A stretch of 64,000 nt of DNA, taken from NCBI RefSeq assembly GCF_003612565.1, contig NZ_RAZG01000012.1:36580-100579 (forward strand). The letters run 5' to 3'. Source of the stretch: Roseburia sp. 1XD42-69. GTDB taxonomy: Bacteria > Bacillota > Clostridia > Lachnospirales > Lachnospiraceae. The notes under the pieces are model-generated. The model searched no databases and had not been told where the DNA came from. It saw nothing but the letters and a program-made list of their open reading frames with translations. The position numbers and the translations under genes are program-made. Positions 36,086 to 45,850 of this stretch are shown one piece after another (within the stretch, counting starts at the first letter, position 1; every line of letters begins with the position of its first letter).

Positions 36086-37321
36086 CTAATTTCTCCTCAA
36101 CGCCTCGATAGGGCTTAACTTAGCCGCCTTCTTGGCGGGATAAATCCCAAAGAACAACCCAATTGCCGAGGAAAACATGGTGGTTGCAAGCACGGTGATA
36201 ATATCCACCGAAGGAGTAAATGCCATCTCCGGGCTCACCATGGAAATTATTTTGGCCGCCAGGCTTGCACCCCCGATTCCAAAAAGGATTCCAATAAGCC
36301 CTCCAATCATGGTGATAATGGCAGATTCCGACAAAAACTGCATCATAATTGACCCTGTCTTTGCCCCCAGCGCCTTTCGGATACCGATTTCCCTGGTGCG
36401 CTCTGTTACGGACACCAGCATGATATTCATAACACCAATCCCCCCTACGATTAAGGAGATGGCCGCAACCAGAGAAATTACCATAGTCACCGCATTGAGA
36501 ACCGTGTTGATATTGCTCATAATATCGTTAAAACTCTCGTACTGGTAAATGTTTTCCCCAAAGCACTGGTGCCGCCGCTCCAAAAGGGACACTACCTGGG
36601 TAGTAATGGAGGCGGTATCCGCATCCTTTTCCGCCATCAGGTAAATCTGGTAATAATCATCCATCTCCCAGCCGTAAATCTGAGTCAAAACTGTCATGGG
36701 GAAATACAGGGAAACCGGCGTATTGTCATATCCGCCTCCAAACATGGAGTTTTCCGGCTCTTTCTCCACCCCTACAATGGTAAAAGAAACGGAATTTCCC
36801 CAATTCGGCGTCATATCGATTGTCATGCCGATAACATCTGTGGAGCCGAACAGACGAATGGCGTCCGCCTCCCCAATCAGGCACACCGGGGTTCCCGCCA
36901 GGTATTCTTTCTCGTTAAAATATCTTCCTTTTAACAAACCTGTGTTGGAAAAATACTGGTAGGAGGCCATCTGGCCGCTGCCGTTTACGGAAAACTCCCC
37001 TTTTCTTGTGACGGTGCTCCCCTCAAACCCCTGGTACACGTTTACTGCCATGATGCCGTCCACTTCCTCCACAATGGCGTCAATATCGTCATTGGTAATG
37101 TAGTAAGTGCCGGTGGAATCATAGGTATAAAGGACAATCTGCCCGGAAGCAATTCCCTCCAGCTCACCGGAAATCACCCCCTGGATCCCGTTTCCCAGGG
37201 ACATAATTAAAATCACGGAGCCAATACCAATAATAATGCCCAGCATAGTGAGAAAAGACCTCACTTTATTGGCTTTTATGTTGGAAACCGCCATTTTCAA
37301 ATATTCAAAAAACTGTGACAT
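36086..37321 (-). CDS. MacB/YknZ-type ABC permease
   Basis: FtsX-like permease of 411 residues: TM1 at about 20-42 (SFLTMLGIIIGIGSVILIM), a large extracytoplasmic MacB core domain (about 45-270), and three C-terminal helices near 285-310, 335-360 and 372-395. The motifs GVMNIMLVSVTERTREIGIR and ALGAKTGSIMMQFLSES are family marks. It is the third gene of the operon ATPase-adaptor-permease, starting ten bases after the adaptor stop. The arrangement equals B. subtilis YknXYZ, which protects against a peptide toxin; the substrate here is unknown. Confidence 0.92.
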   Translation of the reverse strand: MSQFFEYLKMAVSNIKANKVRSFLTMLGIIIGIGSVILIMSLGNGIQGVISGELEGIASGQIVLYTYDSTGTYYITNDDIDAIVEEVDGIMAVNVYQGFEGSTVTRKGEFSVNGSGQMASYQYFSNTGLLKGRYFNEKEYLAGTPVCLIGEADAIRLFGSTDVIGMTIDMTPNWGNSVSFTIVGVEKEPENSMFGGGYDNTPVSLYFPMTVLTQIYGWEMDDYYQIYLMAEKDADTASITTQVVSLLERRHQCFGENIYQYESFNDIMSNINTVLNAVTMVISLVAAISLIVGGIGVMNIMLVSVTERTREIGIRKALGAKTGSIMMQFLSESAIITMIGGLIGILFGIGGASLAAKIISMVSPEMAFTPSVDIITVLATTMFSSAIGLFFGIYPAKKAAKLSPIEALRRN

Positions 37322-37331
37322 TCCTTGCCTC

Positions 37332-38948
37332 CTATTCTTCCGTAGACACCATGCTCTCCGTGTCCCCTGGCAGGCTTTCCGTGACAGGCATACCTTCGAT
37401 TATGGAAGAATCCACTGATGTGATAACTTTTTCCCCGGCGGTTAAACCGTCTTTAATCTCAATCTCCTCCTTGGAGGCCATGCCCGGGGTGACATATTTC
37501 TTTACCACAATACCGTTTTCCACCACAAAGGCAAAATCCCCCTGGGTGTCTGCATTGACAGAGGCAATGGGCACCACCAGCGTATCTGTCTGGGTGCCAA
37601 GCTGAATGCTGACCTTGGCGTCCAAACCGAGAACCAATGCGTCATCCGGATTTAAAATCCCCACTTTTATGGTTACCATGGCTCCGCCGGTCTCGCCTTT
37701 CTGGGCAATCTTGCTGATGTAGTTTACTTTTCCCTTATATTCTTTCTCCTGAAATGTGATAACGGCCTCCTGATCCATCCTGATATTTTCCAGATTGTAT
37801 TTTGACACGGGAATCTCTACGCATATATTCTGGGAGCTTGCCAGGGTGATTAAAGGATTTCCCTCCGCCGCTATGGTTCCCGGGGAAACCTGCACCTCTG
37901 TGACAATGCCGTCAAAATCCGCTGTAACTCCTGCCTGGGCTGTGGAGAGATCATCCGCCGTCTGCTCTAAAGTCAGTTTGCTTGCCTGCCTGGTGTAACT
38001 GATATTGGCTTTTGCCGCATCCGTCAAAATACCTGCCTCCGCCCCGGCCTTTTTGGACTGTGCCTCCCCAAGCTTACTCTGTAAATCTGCAAGCTGGTTA
38101 TTTTTCTTGGTGAGCTCTGACTGGATATTAACCATATGGTTGGCTATGTCCGCAGAATCTTTTATTTTCTTTTCCACTTTTTTCAGTTCTTCTTCCAATT
38201 CTTTCTTTTCCCGCTTCAGATCCTCTATTTTCTTTCTGTCTTTATCAGAAGTATTCTTCGTAACCTCTTCCTCGGTGCTCTGGGCATCTGCCCGCTCCTG
38301 CTCCAAAATCTTTTGCTCTAATGCGGAAATCTGGGCATCTATACCTTCAATAGAAGCCTTAAGTTCCTGGGCCCTTGCCTGTCTGGAGGCGTTGGTATTG
38401 GAGGATTTCTCGCTGTCTGCAGCCTGGGACTGAAGGGAAGAAATCTCGGCGTTTACAGCGTTAATCTGATCCTCCAAAGTATGTATATCACTGCTGCTCG
38501 TGGCCAGATCCGTTGCGCTTTCACTGCTCTTTGCCAAGCTGTCGTTGCCTGTGGCCTCCTCCGCTTTTGCCTGCAGCGCCGCAATATCGTAACTCTTCTG
38601 CAATGAGGCAGTGTCATAGGTTAAAAGGTATTCCCCTTTTTTTACGTTCTGCCCCACTTCCACGGGAACTTCCCCCACCTGGGCATTTACCGGGGATGCA
38701 TATACCCTTGTCTCTTCGCTTACAATGGTTCCGCTGGTGTCAAGGGTTGCCGTGATATCCCCTTTCACCACCTCCGCTGTGGCAACAGCGGGAAGCATAT
38801 TCCCGGAACCTTTCGTCATAGAACGAACCCCAAACCACACAATGAGCAAAACCACAATAACGATCAAAACAACTTTTCCCGGTTTCATTTTCTTTCTGGG
38901 TCTTTTCTTTTCCACAATAACCGTGGTGTTTTCTTTCTTCTTAAACAT
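37332..38948 (-). CDS. HlyD/MacA-type membrane fusion (adaptor) protein
   Basis: Extracytoplasmic adaptor of 538 residues. A basic N-terminus and single TM helix (about 23-43) anchor it. A barrel-sandwich hybrid half lies near 65-105 (VNAQVGEVPVEVGQNVKKGE), followed by an unusually long coiled-coil hairpin about 110-330, low in hydrophobics and rich in Lys/Glu/Ser, the second lipoyl half (GIVTEVQVSPGTIAAEGNP), a beta-barrel and a membrane-proximal domain. Start ATG 38948 overlaps the ATPase gene by eight bases; the frame from 38987 has no site. It links the permease and exported substrate, as in YknX. Confidence 0.9.
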   Translation of the reverse strand: MFKKKENTTVIVEKKRPRKKMKPGKVVLIVIVVLLIVWFGVRSMTKGSGNMLPAVATAEVVKGDITATLDTSGTIVSEETRVYASPVNAQVGEVPVEVGQNVKKGEYLLTYDTASLQKSYDIAALQAKAEEATGNDSLAKSSESATDLATSSSDIHTLEDQINAVNAEISSLQSQAADSEKSSNTNASRQARAQELKASIEGIDAQISALEQKILEQERADAQSTEEEVTKNTSDKDRKKIEDLKREKKELEEELKKVEKKIKDSADIANHMVNIQSELTKKNNQLADLQSKLGEAQSKKAGAEAGILTDAAKANISYTRQASKLTLEQTADDLSTAQAGVTADFDGIVTEVQVSPGTIAAEGNPLITLASSQNICVEIPVSKYNLENIRMDQEAVITFQEKEYKGKVNYISKIAQKGETGGAMVTIKVGILNPDDALVLGLDAKVSIQLGTQTDTLVVPIASVNADTQGDFAFVVENGIVVKKYVTPGMASKEEIEIKDGLTAGEKVITSVDSSIIEGMPVTESLPGDTESMVSTEE

Positions 38949-39693
38949 AAGCCTGCTTATCTCCCTCTTCTTCAATTTGCTTTGCAATTTCCTCTATGCT
39001 CTTTCCGTCCCCATAATTGGTATCGGAGACAATTTTTCCGTCTATCACCCGAATTACCCGCTTAGCGCTGGCTGCGATTTTATTGTCATGGGTAATTAAA
39101 ATTACCGTCCTGCCCTCCTCATAAAGCTCTCTTAAAATCTGCATAATCTCCTTGCTGGAGGCAGAATCCAGATTTCCTGTGGGCTCATCCGCCAAAATTA
39201 CAGGGGGCGCCGCCGCCAAAGCCCTTGCAATGGCCACACGCTGCTGCTGGCCTCCGGACATCTCCGAGGGCTTGTGGTCCATTCTGTGCTCTAACCCAAC
39301 CCTGGTCAGGGAAGCCACGGAAAGCTCGTGGCGCTTTGCCGCAGGAACATTCCGATATATTAAAGGCAGCTCCACATTTTCCAGTGCGGTAAGGTTGGGA
39401 ATCAAGTTAAATCCCTGAAAGATAAAGCCGATTTCCTTATTTCGGATATCCGAAAGCTCATCGTCAGAAAGCCCCGCCACATCTTTTCCGTTTAAAAAAT
39501 AACTGCCGGAAGTGGGTATGTCCAGGCACCCCAGCATATTCATAAAAGTTGATTTGCCGGATCCGGACTGGCCGATAATTGCCACAAATTCTCCCCGCAT
39601 AATGGTCAGGGACACATCGTTTAGGGCCCGAACCTCGTTTTCACCTGGATTGTAAATCTTCATTAAGTTTTTTACTTCGATTAACGTCTCCAC
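38941..39693 (-). CDS. MacB/YknY-type ABC ATP-binding protein
   Basis: ATPase of 250 residues in the LolD/MacB class. Walker [17 protein letters not shown]-loop FIFQGFNLI, signature [15 protein letters not shown], Walker [14 protein letters not shown] and H-loop LITHD are all intact. The start is GTG at 39693, seven bases after GAGGG; the TTG frame to 39720 would place that ribosome site inside the coding region. It is the first gene of the three-gene exporter operon, with a possible promoter at 39750-39778. Confidence 0.93.
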   Translation of the reverse strand: METLIEVKNLMKIYNPGENEVRALNDVSLTIMRGEFVAIIGQSGSGKSTFMNMLGCLDIPTSGSYFLNGKDVAGLSDDELSDIRNKEIGFIFQGFNLIPNLTALENVELPLIYRNVPAAKRHELSVASLTRVGLEHRMDHKPSEMSGGQQQRVAIARALAAAPPVILADEPTGNLDSASSKEIMQILRELYEEGRTVILITHDNKIAASAKRVIRVIDGKIVSDTNYGDGKSIEEIAKQIEEEGDKQAYV

Positions 39694-39749
39694 TATTTCT
39701 CCCTCTCTGTTCCAATCCAATAGGTTTCTATTTGTACCATGACGTTAAT

Positions 39750-39778
39750 ACAGTAAAACAAATATCTCCTCTTGTCAA
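39750..39778 (-). promoter_or_regulatory. Possible promoter of the exporter operon
   Basis: Minus-strand -35 TTGACA (39773-39778), 17-bp spacer, weak -10 TACTGT (39750-39755). The perfect -35 and spacing support it; the -10 is poor, so an activator may be needed. The 39694-40029 interval holds only this and the divergent promoter at 39959-39987. Confidence 0.45.
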
Positions 39779-39958
39779 TTACCTTTTCCCAATTTTAAAG
39801 AAATTTAAGAATTCCTTTAAGATTGCAGGAAACTTCGCCTGGTGCACAGTTGGAAACTTTGTGCAAAAATGGGTTCTGTTTGTCATATTTCGTTCATATT
39901 TTATTCATATTGAGTGTTTTTTCAATTTTTCTTAAGAAATTTTTATAGAAGTTTTCCA

Positions 39959-39987
39959 TTGATTTTTTGCTGTTTTCGTTTTATTCT
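39959..39987 (+). promoter_or_regulatory. Promoter of the LTA-synthase-like gene
   Basis: -35 TTGATT (39959-39964), 17-bp spacer, -10 TATTCT (39982-39987), 43 nt before the ATG. Confidence 0.5.
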
Positions 39988-40029
39988 TTTGTAGGAAATG
40001 AGACAATCTTGATTTAAGGAGGATTTACT

Positions 40030-42225
40030 ATGAATCGCCGAATTAAATTTTTAAGCCCAGAACAAAAGGGCATGCAGGCAAACCAGACAAAAACCGGCTC
40101 CCGGCTTGTTGCCTGCGTGAATAAATACTCACTTGTGTTTCATGCACTGCTTTCCATGATGCTTATATTCATTATAGAAGTGATTTCAAGACATTCCATT
40201 GTGTCTGCATTTTCTTTCCTGTCTATGCACACATGGGCTTTTGTCTACAACTCCTTCATTATATTTGCATCTCTTTCGCTGGTGTATTTAATGCGCAGAA
40301 GGCTGCTGGGCCGCCTGATTATCAGCGGGTTTTGGCTGTTCCTTGGAACCATTAACGGATGTATCCTCTCTAACAGGGTAACTCCTTTTGGGTATACGGA
40401 TTTAAAATGTATCTCCGATTTATTATCCATGCAGAACACCAACTATTTCACCGCAGCAGAGGCGACTCTTGTGGTGGTTGTTGTAGGGCTGTTTTTGGCA
40501 TTTTGTGTTTTCCTCTTTATCAAAGGGCCAAAATATCAGGGCCCCAGAAGGAAATTTGTAACCCCCGCACTGGTAGCTGTCCCGTTTCTTTTACTTCCTG
40601 TAACTACAGAGGCGGCACAGAATACAAATGTACTGGCTTCCTATTTTGCCAATATTGCCCAGGGATATGAAAATTATGGTTTTGTCTACGGTTTCTCCAC
40701 CAGCGTGGTTGACAGGGGCATGAGCAAGCCGGAGGATTACTCCCAGGAATCTGTTGCGGAGGCAAAAAAAGAATCCAAACAGGATACAACCACAAATACT
40801 GATAAACCCAATATGGTAGTTGTATTGTTAGAATCCTTTATCGACCCGACGGAAGTGGAATTTTTGAATTTTTCCGAAGATCCCATTCCAAACTTCCGTA
40901 AATTAACGGAAGAGTATACCACAGGGCATCTTACCGTGCCAGTTGTAGGGGCTGGAACTGCCAACACAGAGTTTGAGATATTAACCGGAATGAGCATGCA
41001 GTATTTCGGAACAGGAGAATATCCCTATAAAACGATTTTAAAGCAGACAGACTGTGAGAGTATTGCCTCCAATCTTTCCAAACTCGGATACGGCACCCAT
41101 GTGGTACACAATAACGGCGGCAACTTCTACAGCCGGGCAAACGCTTTTTCCATGATGGGATTTGACAGCTTTACCAGCAAGGAATTAATGAATATCCAGG
41201 AGTACACACCTCTTGGAAGCTGGCCCACAGATGATATTTTAATCAGCGAGACGGCAAAGACAATGGACGCAACACCAAACCAGCCGGATTTTGTTTACAC
41301 CATTACCGTACAGGGACATGGGGACTACCCAACAGAGAAAGTGCTTTTGGAGCCGGAAATCAAAGTCTCCGGGGCAAAAGATGAGGCGGCTAATAACCAG
41401 TGGGAATATTATGTCAATATGATTCATGAGGTGGATAAATTTGTTAAGAACCTCACAGACGCCATGGCTGCCAGAGACGAAAATACCATTGTGGTATTCT
41501 TTGGAGACCATCTTCCAAGCCTGGGGCTGAACGAATCCGATATGGCCACAGGGAACACATTTAAGACAAAATATGCCACCTGGAATAACTTCGGCCTTGC
41601 AAAAAAGGATGCTGATTTAGCAGCTTACGAGCTCCTGGCTAATGTGACAAATGATATGGGCATCCATGAGGGAACCATCTTTACTTACGAACAGAGTGGT
41701 TTAGATAAAAAGGCCACAGATACCGAAGAGTATTTATCCGGTTTGAATCATTTGCAGTACGACCTGCTTTACGGAAACCGCTATGCATATAACGGGGCAG
41801 ATTTATATCCTGCCACAGACCTTGTCATGGGCGTTGCGGAAACAGGGATCGCAGATATCTGGCCTTCCGCCACAGGTGACTATGCCACAATTATCGGCAA
41901 AAACTTTACCAAATGGAGCAAAGTATTTGTCAACGGAGAGAAAGTGGATACTGTGTTTGTAAACAGTTCCAGACTTCGGATTTCTCTGGACAGCTTAGGG
42001 GATCAAGATACCGTTGTGGTAAATCAAATGGGCTCCAGCAACACCGTGTTTAGAAGCTCCAATGAATTTGTATTTGAGGATCCTCTTGCAGAAAATACAG
42101 AAACTGAAATGCCTGAAAGTACAGAGACAACGGAGACGGATTCTACAGAGACAGAGACGACTGAAACAGAATCCACGGAGACAGAGACAACCGAGACAGA
42201 ATCAGAAAAGAACATCAGCGAGTAG
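40030..42225 (+). CDS. LTA synthase/phosphoglycerol transferase family protein
   Basis: Membrane enzyme of the LtaS group, 731 residues. Five TM segments lie within about 33-195, followed by an extracellular alkaline-phosphatase-fold domain (about 255-590). Probable catalytic and Mn residues: Glu268 in VVLLESFIDP, the nucleophile Thr310 in VGAGTANTEFEIL, and the DH pair in FFGDHLPSLG near residue 497. After the catalytic domain, residues about 610-690 form a separate IPT/TIG-like beta module (IIGKNFTKWSKVFVNGEKV), and the last 40 residues are a Thr/Glu/Ser repeat. It probably transfers glycerol phosphate to a glycolipid or another wall polymer. RBS AAGGAGG precedes the ATG. Confidence 0.88.
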   Translation: MNRRIKFLSPEQKGMQANQTKTGSRLVACVNKYSLVFHALLSMMLIFIIEVISRHSIVSAFSFLSMHTWAFVYNSFIIFASLSLVYLMRRRLLGRLIISGFWLFLGTINGCILSNRVTPFGYTDLKCISDLLSMQNTNYFTAAEATLVVVVVGLFLAFCVFLFIKGPKYQGPRRKFVTPALVAVPFLLLPVTTEAAQNTNVLASYFANIAQGYENYGFVYGFSTSVVDRGMSKPEDYSQESVAEAKKESKQDTTTNTDKPNMVVVLLESFIDPTEVEFLNFSEDPIPNFRKLTEEYTTGHLTVPVVGAGTANTEFEILTGMSMQYFGTGEYPYKTILKQTDCESIASNLSKLGYGTHVVHNNGGNFYSRANAFSMMGFDSFTSKELMNIQEYTPLGSWPTDDILISETAKTMDATPNQPDFVYTITVQGHGDYPTEKVLLEPEIKVSGAKDEAANNQWEYYVNMIHEVDKFVKNLTDAMAARDENTIVVFFGDHLPSLGLNESDMATGNTFKTKYATWNNFGLAKKDADLAAYELLANVTNDMGIHEGTIFTYEQSGLDKKATDTEEYLSGLNHLQYDLLYGNRYAYNGADLYPATDLVMGVAETGIADIWPSATGDYATIIGKNFTKWSKVFVNGEKVDTVFVNSSRLRISLDSLGDQDTVVVNQMGSSNTVFRSSNEFVFEDPLAENTETEMPESTETTETDSTETETTETESTETETTETESEKNISE

Positions 42226-42251
42226 GGGAAATTTCCATTTCCCCCTGCCCA

Positions 42252-42283
42252 CCCCGCAGTTGCCTGCGGGGTTTATTTTATTT
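42252..42283 (+). terminator. Rho-independent terminator of the LTA-synthase-like gene
   Basis: Perfect 8-bp GC-rich stem CCCCGCAG (42252-42259) with CTGCGGGG (42264-42271), 4-nt loop, then a T-rich tail. The tail overlaps the stop codon of the convergent CDF gene. Confidence 0.85.
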
Positions 42284-43444
42284 CACATACATTTTATCCA
42301 CCTGAATTACAGCAAAGTAATTCTCCCCAATCTCATGCATAATTCTCCTTTGAATCTCCTTTGTCACGTCCTCATCTTCCATTTTAAATCCAAAGGGAAT
42401 CACCACGTCGAAGATAAGGTTTGTGTGGCTCGGCCCGGGAACCATACGGAAATCATGGATGGATAACTCTTCCCCTATCCCCTTTACAATCTCTTTCACC
42501 TTATCTCTTGTTTTCCCGGTAGCCTCGTCTTTTGTCACAATCGGGTCCATATGGATCACAGTTTCACAGAAAAGCTTTTCCTTTAGCTCGAGCTCAATTC
42601 TGTCTATCAAATCATGAATCTCTAAAATATCCGCGTCTGCCGGCACCTCCGCATGGAGGGAAATCATCTGTCTGCCTGGCCCGTAGTCATGTACCACCAG
42701 GTCATGGATTCCCATAATCCCCTCATGGCCTGTCACAAGCTCAGAAATCTTTCTTACAAAATCCTCCTCCGGAGGCTGCCCCAAAAGTGGGTTTAAGGTA
42801 TCCCTTGCGGCAGATATCCCTGCAAAAAATATAAATCCTCCCACCAAAACTCCGCACCATCCATCTATGTAAAGTCCGGTATAATGCCCAATAAGCATGG
42901 CAATCAGCACTACCGTGGTGGCTGCCATGTCACTGAGGCTGTCTGTTGCCGTGGCACGCATAGCTGCAGAGTCAAGTTGATCCCCTACTTTTCTATTGTA
43001 ATAAGACATATAAAGTTTCACCGCGATAGACGCCAGAAGTATCCCGGCGGACACCAAAGAAAAATCCGTGGCCTGGGGATTTATAATTTTTCCCACAGAG
43101 TCCCGGATAAGCTCCACTGCCATAATCAAAATGGCAGCCGATACAATCAGTCCCGACACATATTCAATACGCCCATGGCCGAAGGGATGCTCCGTGTCAG
43201 GTTTTTGCCCCGCCAAACGAAATCCCACCAAAGTCACCGCCGAGGAACCTGCATCCGACAGGTTATTAAAAGCATCTGCGGTAATTGCAATGGAATGGCA
43301 CATTCTCCCTGCGAAAAGCTTTCCTGCAAATAAAATGATATTTAAAAAGATTCCCACTAATCCGCAGAGCATGCCGTATCTTTCCCTGACCTCTGCGGGG
43401 GAATCTTCTTCGTGAACAAAAAATCTTGCCAATAAAGTTATCAT
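42278..43444 (-). CDS. Cation diffusion facilitator (CDF) transporter
   Basis: Divalent metal/proton antiporter of 388 residues. Six TM helices lie in about 25-215. The metal site residues are visible in TM2 (ADAFNNLSDAGSS) and TM5 (ATATDSLSDMAA), and the family motif HPFGHGRIEYVSG follows TM2. The cytoplasmic domain at about 215-290 contains VHDYGPGRQMISLHAEVPAD; a further about 85-residue C-terminal extension (300-388) forms a second ferredoxin-like unit, seen in a subset of Firmicute CDF proteins. Substrate could be Zn, Mn or Fe; the Asn-Asp type TM2 site does not decide. GGAG precedes the ATG. Confidence 0.9.
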   Translation of the reverse strand: MITLLARFFVHEEDSPAEVRERYGMLCGLVGIFLNIILFAGKLFAGRMCHSIAITADAFNNLSDAGSSAVTLVGFRLAGQKPDTEHPFGHGRIEYVSGLIVSAAILIMAVELIRDSVGKIINPQATDFSLVSAGILLASIAVKLYMSYYNRKVGDQLDSAAMRATATDSLSDMAATTVVLIAMLIGHYTGLYIDGWCGVLVGGFIFFAGISAARDTLNPLLGQPPEEDFVRKISELVTGHEGIMGIHDLVVHDYGPGRQMISLHAEVPADADILEIHDLIDRIELELKEKLFCETVIHMDPIVTKDEATGKTRDKVKEIVKGIGEELSIHDFRMVPGPSHTNLIFDVVIPFGFKMEDEDVTKEIQRRIMHEIGENYFAVIQVDKMYVK

Positions 43445-43459
43445 ATAAAAATACTCCCG

Positions 43460-44017
43460 TTAATACAGCGAACCTGCAGTTGCCACAGGATAATAGCGGA
43501 AAATCGCTTTTCCCAATATCTTGTCTTCTCTGACATAGGTATTATCCCAATATCTGGCATCCTGTGAATTATTTCTGTTGTCCCCCAGGACAAGATAAGA
43601 ATTTTCCGGCACCTGGAAAGTATAAGGCCCTGTGGCAACGGTCCATTCCTCTTTCAGATAATCCTCTTCCAGAGGTACGGGAGAGCCGTTAATATAGACT
43701 TTCGCATCTCTAATAAGAACAGTTTCCCCTGGAAGGCCGATAACCCGTTTAATATAGTTTTCTTCTTCATCATCCGGATATTTAAATATCACAATATCCC
43801 CCCGTTTAGGGGCTTTATCATGATATGCCAGACGGAAACCAAAAATGCGGTCTCCTTCCATTATCGTATTTTCCATGGAGCCTGACGGAATATTTGCATT
43901 AATAATAATAAAATTCTTTATTACCAGGGCTGCCAAAACCGCCAGCAGAATTGTAATTAACCAGCTTAACACTTCCCTCACCGCCGACTTTTCCTGTACT
44001 GCATTCTCCTTTGCCAT
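43460..44017 (-). CDS. lepB: Signal peptidase I
   Basis: Membrane protease that removes Sec signal peptides. The 185-residue protein has one TM helix (about 17-38) and the catalytic Ser47 in IPSGSMENTIMEGDRI with Lys90 in ENYIKRVIGLPGE. The boxes KVYINGSPVPL and YLVLGDNRNNSQDARYW complete the family. Length is typical of Gram-positive SipS-type enzymes. It is followed by the CDF gene after 15 nt. Confidence 0.96.
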   Translation of the reverse strand: MAKENAVQEKSAVREVLSWLITILLAVLAALVIKNFIIINANIPSGSMENTIMEGDRIFGFRLAYHDKAPKRGDIVIFKYPDDEEENYIKRVIGLPGETVLIRDAKVYINGSPVPLEEDYLKEEWTVATGPYTFQVPENSYLVLGDNRNNSQDARYWDNTYVREDKILGKAIFRYYPVATAGSLY

Positions 44018-44092
44018 TGCTGCTTCCTTTCCGCATGTTTTAAAATCACTCTAATAGTATAACCCTATATGGGAAGAAACTCAAATACTTTT

Positions 44093-44941
44093 TTACAGCA
44101 ATCCATCCTCAAAAGCCTGCATCATCTCCCCTGTCAGGCTGATATCCGCCTGGGAACGGTCTTTTGGCATATTGTCCCTGCCAAACCACTCCGCCGCTGA
44201 AAGTTCCTCATCATCCATGAAAATACTGCTGCTGCCCTCCACCTCACAGACAAACCCTGCTAAAAGGGCCCCGCTGAAAGACCATGGCTGGCTTTTATAA
44301 TATCTAATGTTTTTTACACGAAGGCCCACTTCCTCCATCACTTCCCTGCGGACAGTATCCTCCAGGCTCTCCCCCACTTCACTGTATCCTGCCACCAGGG
44401 CATACCGCTTAAAACTGCTGTGGCCGCTGGCATATTTGGTGAGTAAAATCCTGTCTTTGTCTGTAATTGCCACAATCACGCTGGGGCAAATCTGGGGATA
44501 AGAAATATGGCCGCAAAGGGGACACACCATGGCCCGCTCCTTTAAGTGATGCTTCATTTCCTTTCCGCATCTGCCGCAGAACCTGGCATTCCCATACCAC
44601 TCCTGCATCTGGAATCCCGTAATTCCCGCAAAGGCTTTCCACATGGGACGAACCCTGCGCAGCTCTTCTTTGGGCAGATATCTATAATTTAAAAAAGGCT
44701 CTACTTCTTTTCCTGGCAAATCGAAATACCCTCTGCCGTCTATCTCAAACAGATATCTCACCCCGCTTAAAATATCCGGATACTTTTCCATCACATCCTC
44801 TATCAAAGGATAGGCAATCTGCCCCTGTGACTCCTGGCACAATATGTTTCCGTCTCTATAAATTAACAGACAATCATTTTCTTTTGCCTTTACGTTTTGA
44901 TATGCAACTGTGTACTTGTGGGGTTTAATATCCTGTATCAT
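44093..44941 (-). CDS. nudC: NADH pyrophosphatase / NAD-cap decapping Nudix hydrolase
   Basis: Cleaves NAD(H) to AMP and NMN(H) and may remove NAD caps from RNA. The 282-residue protein has a Zn ribbon with two CxxC pairs (FCGRCGKE; VCPLCGHISYPQICPSVI), the Nudix box GESLEDTVRREVMEEVGL and the NudC-type signature SQPWSFSGALLAG, which differs slightly from the classic SQPWPFP. The N-terminal 100 residues are the family's beta domain. GGAGG precedes the ATG by nine bases. Confidence 0.92.
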   Translation of the reverse strand: MIQDIKPHKYTVAYQNVKAKENDCLLIYRDGNILCQESQGQIAYPLIEDVMEKYPDILSGVRYLFEIDGRGYFDLPGKEVEPFLNYRYLPKEELRRVRPMWKAFAGITGFQMQEWYGNARFCGRCGKEMKHHLKERAMVCPLCGHISYPQICPSVIVAITDKDRILLTKYASGHSSFKRYALVAGYSEVGESLEDTVRREVMEEVGLRVKNIRYYKSQPWSFSGALLAGFVCEVEGSSSIFMDDEELSAAEWFGRDNMPKDRSQADISLTGEMMQAFEDGLL

Positions 44942-45121
44942 ACTTTGTATCCTCCTGTCAACTTATCGCTGCCTTCATTATACAATATCAATCTGGCATA
45001 TGGAATAAGTGAAACAAAAACTTTCAGATATGAATGAGTTCAGATTTCTACAATAGTGGAAACAACATTCACTCCATGTTAAAATAGTATTCACAGTCTA
45101 AATTAAGAAAGGATTTATAAG

Positions 45122-45850
45122 ATGAATGAAATTATAAAATCTCTCCATGAACGGAAATCCGTCCGTGTCTTTGCCAAAGACGAAATTTCAAAAGAATGTA
45201 AAACAGATATTCTAAATGCAGCCCTGCAGGCTCCCTCCGCCGGATGCCAGCTCCTCTATACCATACTGGATATAACATCCCAGGATAAAAAAGATAAACT
45301 GGCAGAATACTGTGACCACCAGCCATTTATCACACAGGCAAAAATGGTTCTTATCTTTTGCGCCGACTGCCACAAATGGCTTACTTTCTACAGAGAAGCC
45401 GGGCTCTCCCCCAGAAACCCTGGAGCCGGAGACCTGCTTCTTGCCGTGGAAGACACCCTTATCGCCGCACAAAATTCCGTGACAGCGGCACAAAGCCTTG
45501 GAATCGGTTCCTGCTATATCGGCGATATCATGGAAAACGCAGAGGAAATAAAAGAATTACTGGAACTTCCGGCTTATGTTTATCCCGCCTGTATGCTTGT
45601 CTTCGGATACCCTGTAAAACAGCAGATAGAAAGGAAAAAACCGCAGCGTTTTGACCTTTCCCATATGGTCTGTGAAAACCGTTACCAAAGTAAAAGCGGC
45701 GGGGAAATCCGCTCTATGTTTTCCGGCATGACCGGTGTAAAAGATTATGAAACATGGATGAAAAATTTTTGTGAGAGAAAATATGAATCTGATTTTTCCA
45801 GGGAGATGAACCGGTCCATGGAGGTGTATCTGAAAGATTTTAAAGCGTAA
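45122..45850 (+). CDS. Nitroreductase-family flavoprotein
   Basis: FMN-dependent oxidoreductase of 242 residues. The N-terminal motif ERKSVRVFAKDEISKE, the ILNAALQAPSAGCQLLYTIL segment and the central AAQNSVTAAQSLGIGSCYIGD are typical of the NfsA/FRP-like group. It could reduce nitro groups, quinones or flavins; the substrate cannot be deduced. Start ATG is preceded by AAAGGA. The 3' end overlaps the convergent DUF1848 gene by 11 bases, with no terminator between. Confidence 0.88.
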   Translation: MNEIIKSLHERKSVRVFAKDEISKECKTDILNAALQAPSAGCQLLYTILDITSQDKKDKLAEYCDHQPFITQAKMVLIFCADCHKWLTFYREAGLSPRNPGAGDLLLAVEDTLIAAQNSVTAAQSLGIGSCYIGDIMENAEEIKELLELPAYVYPACMLVFGYPVKQQIERKKPQRFDLSHMVCENRYQSKSGGEIRSMFSGMTGVKDYETWMKNFCERKYESDFSREMNRSMEVYLKDFKA

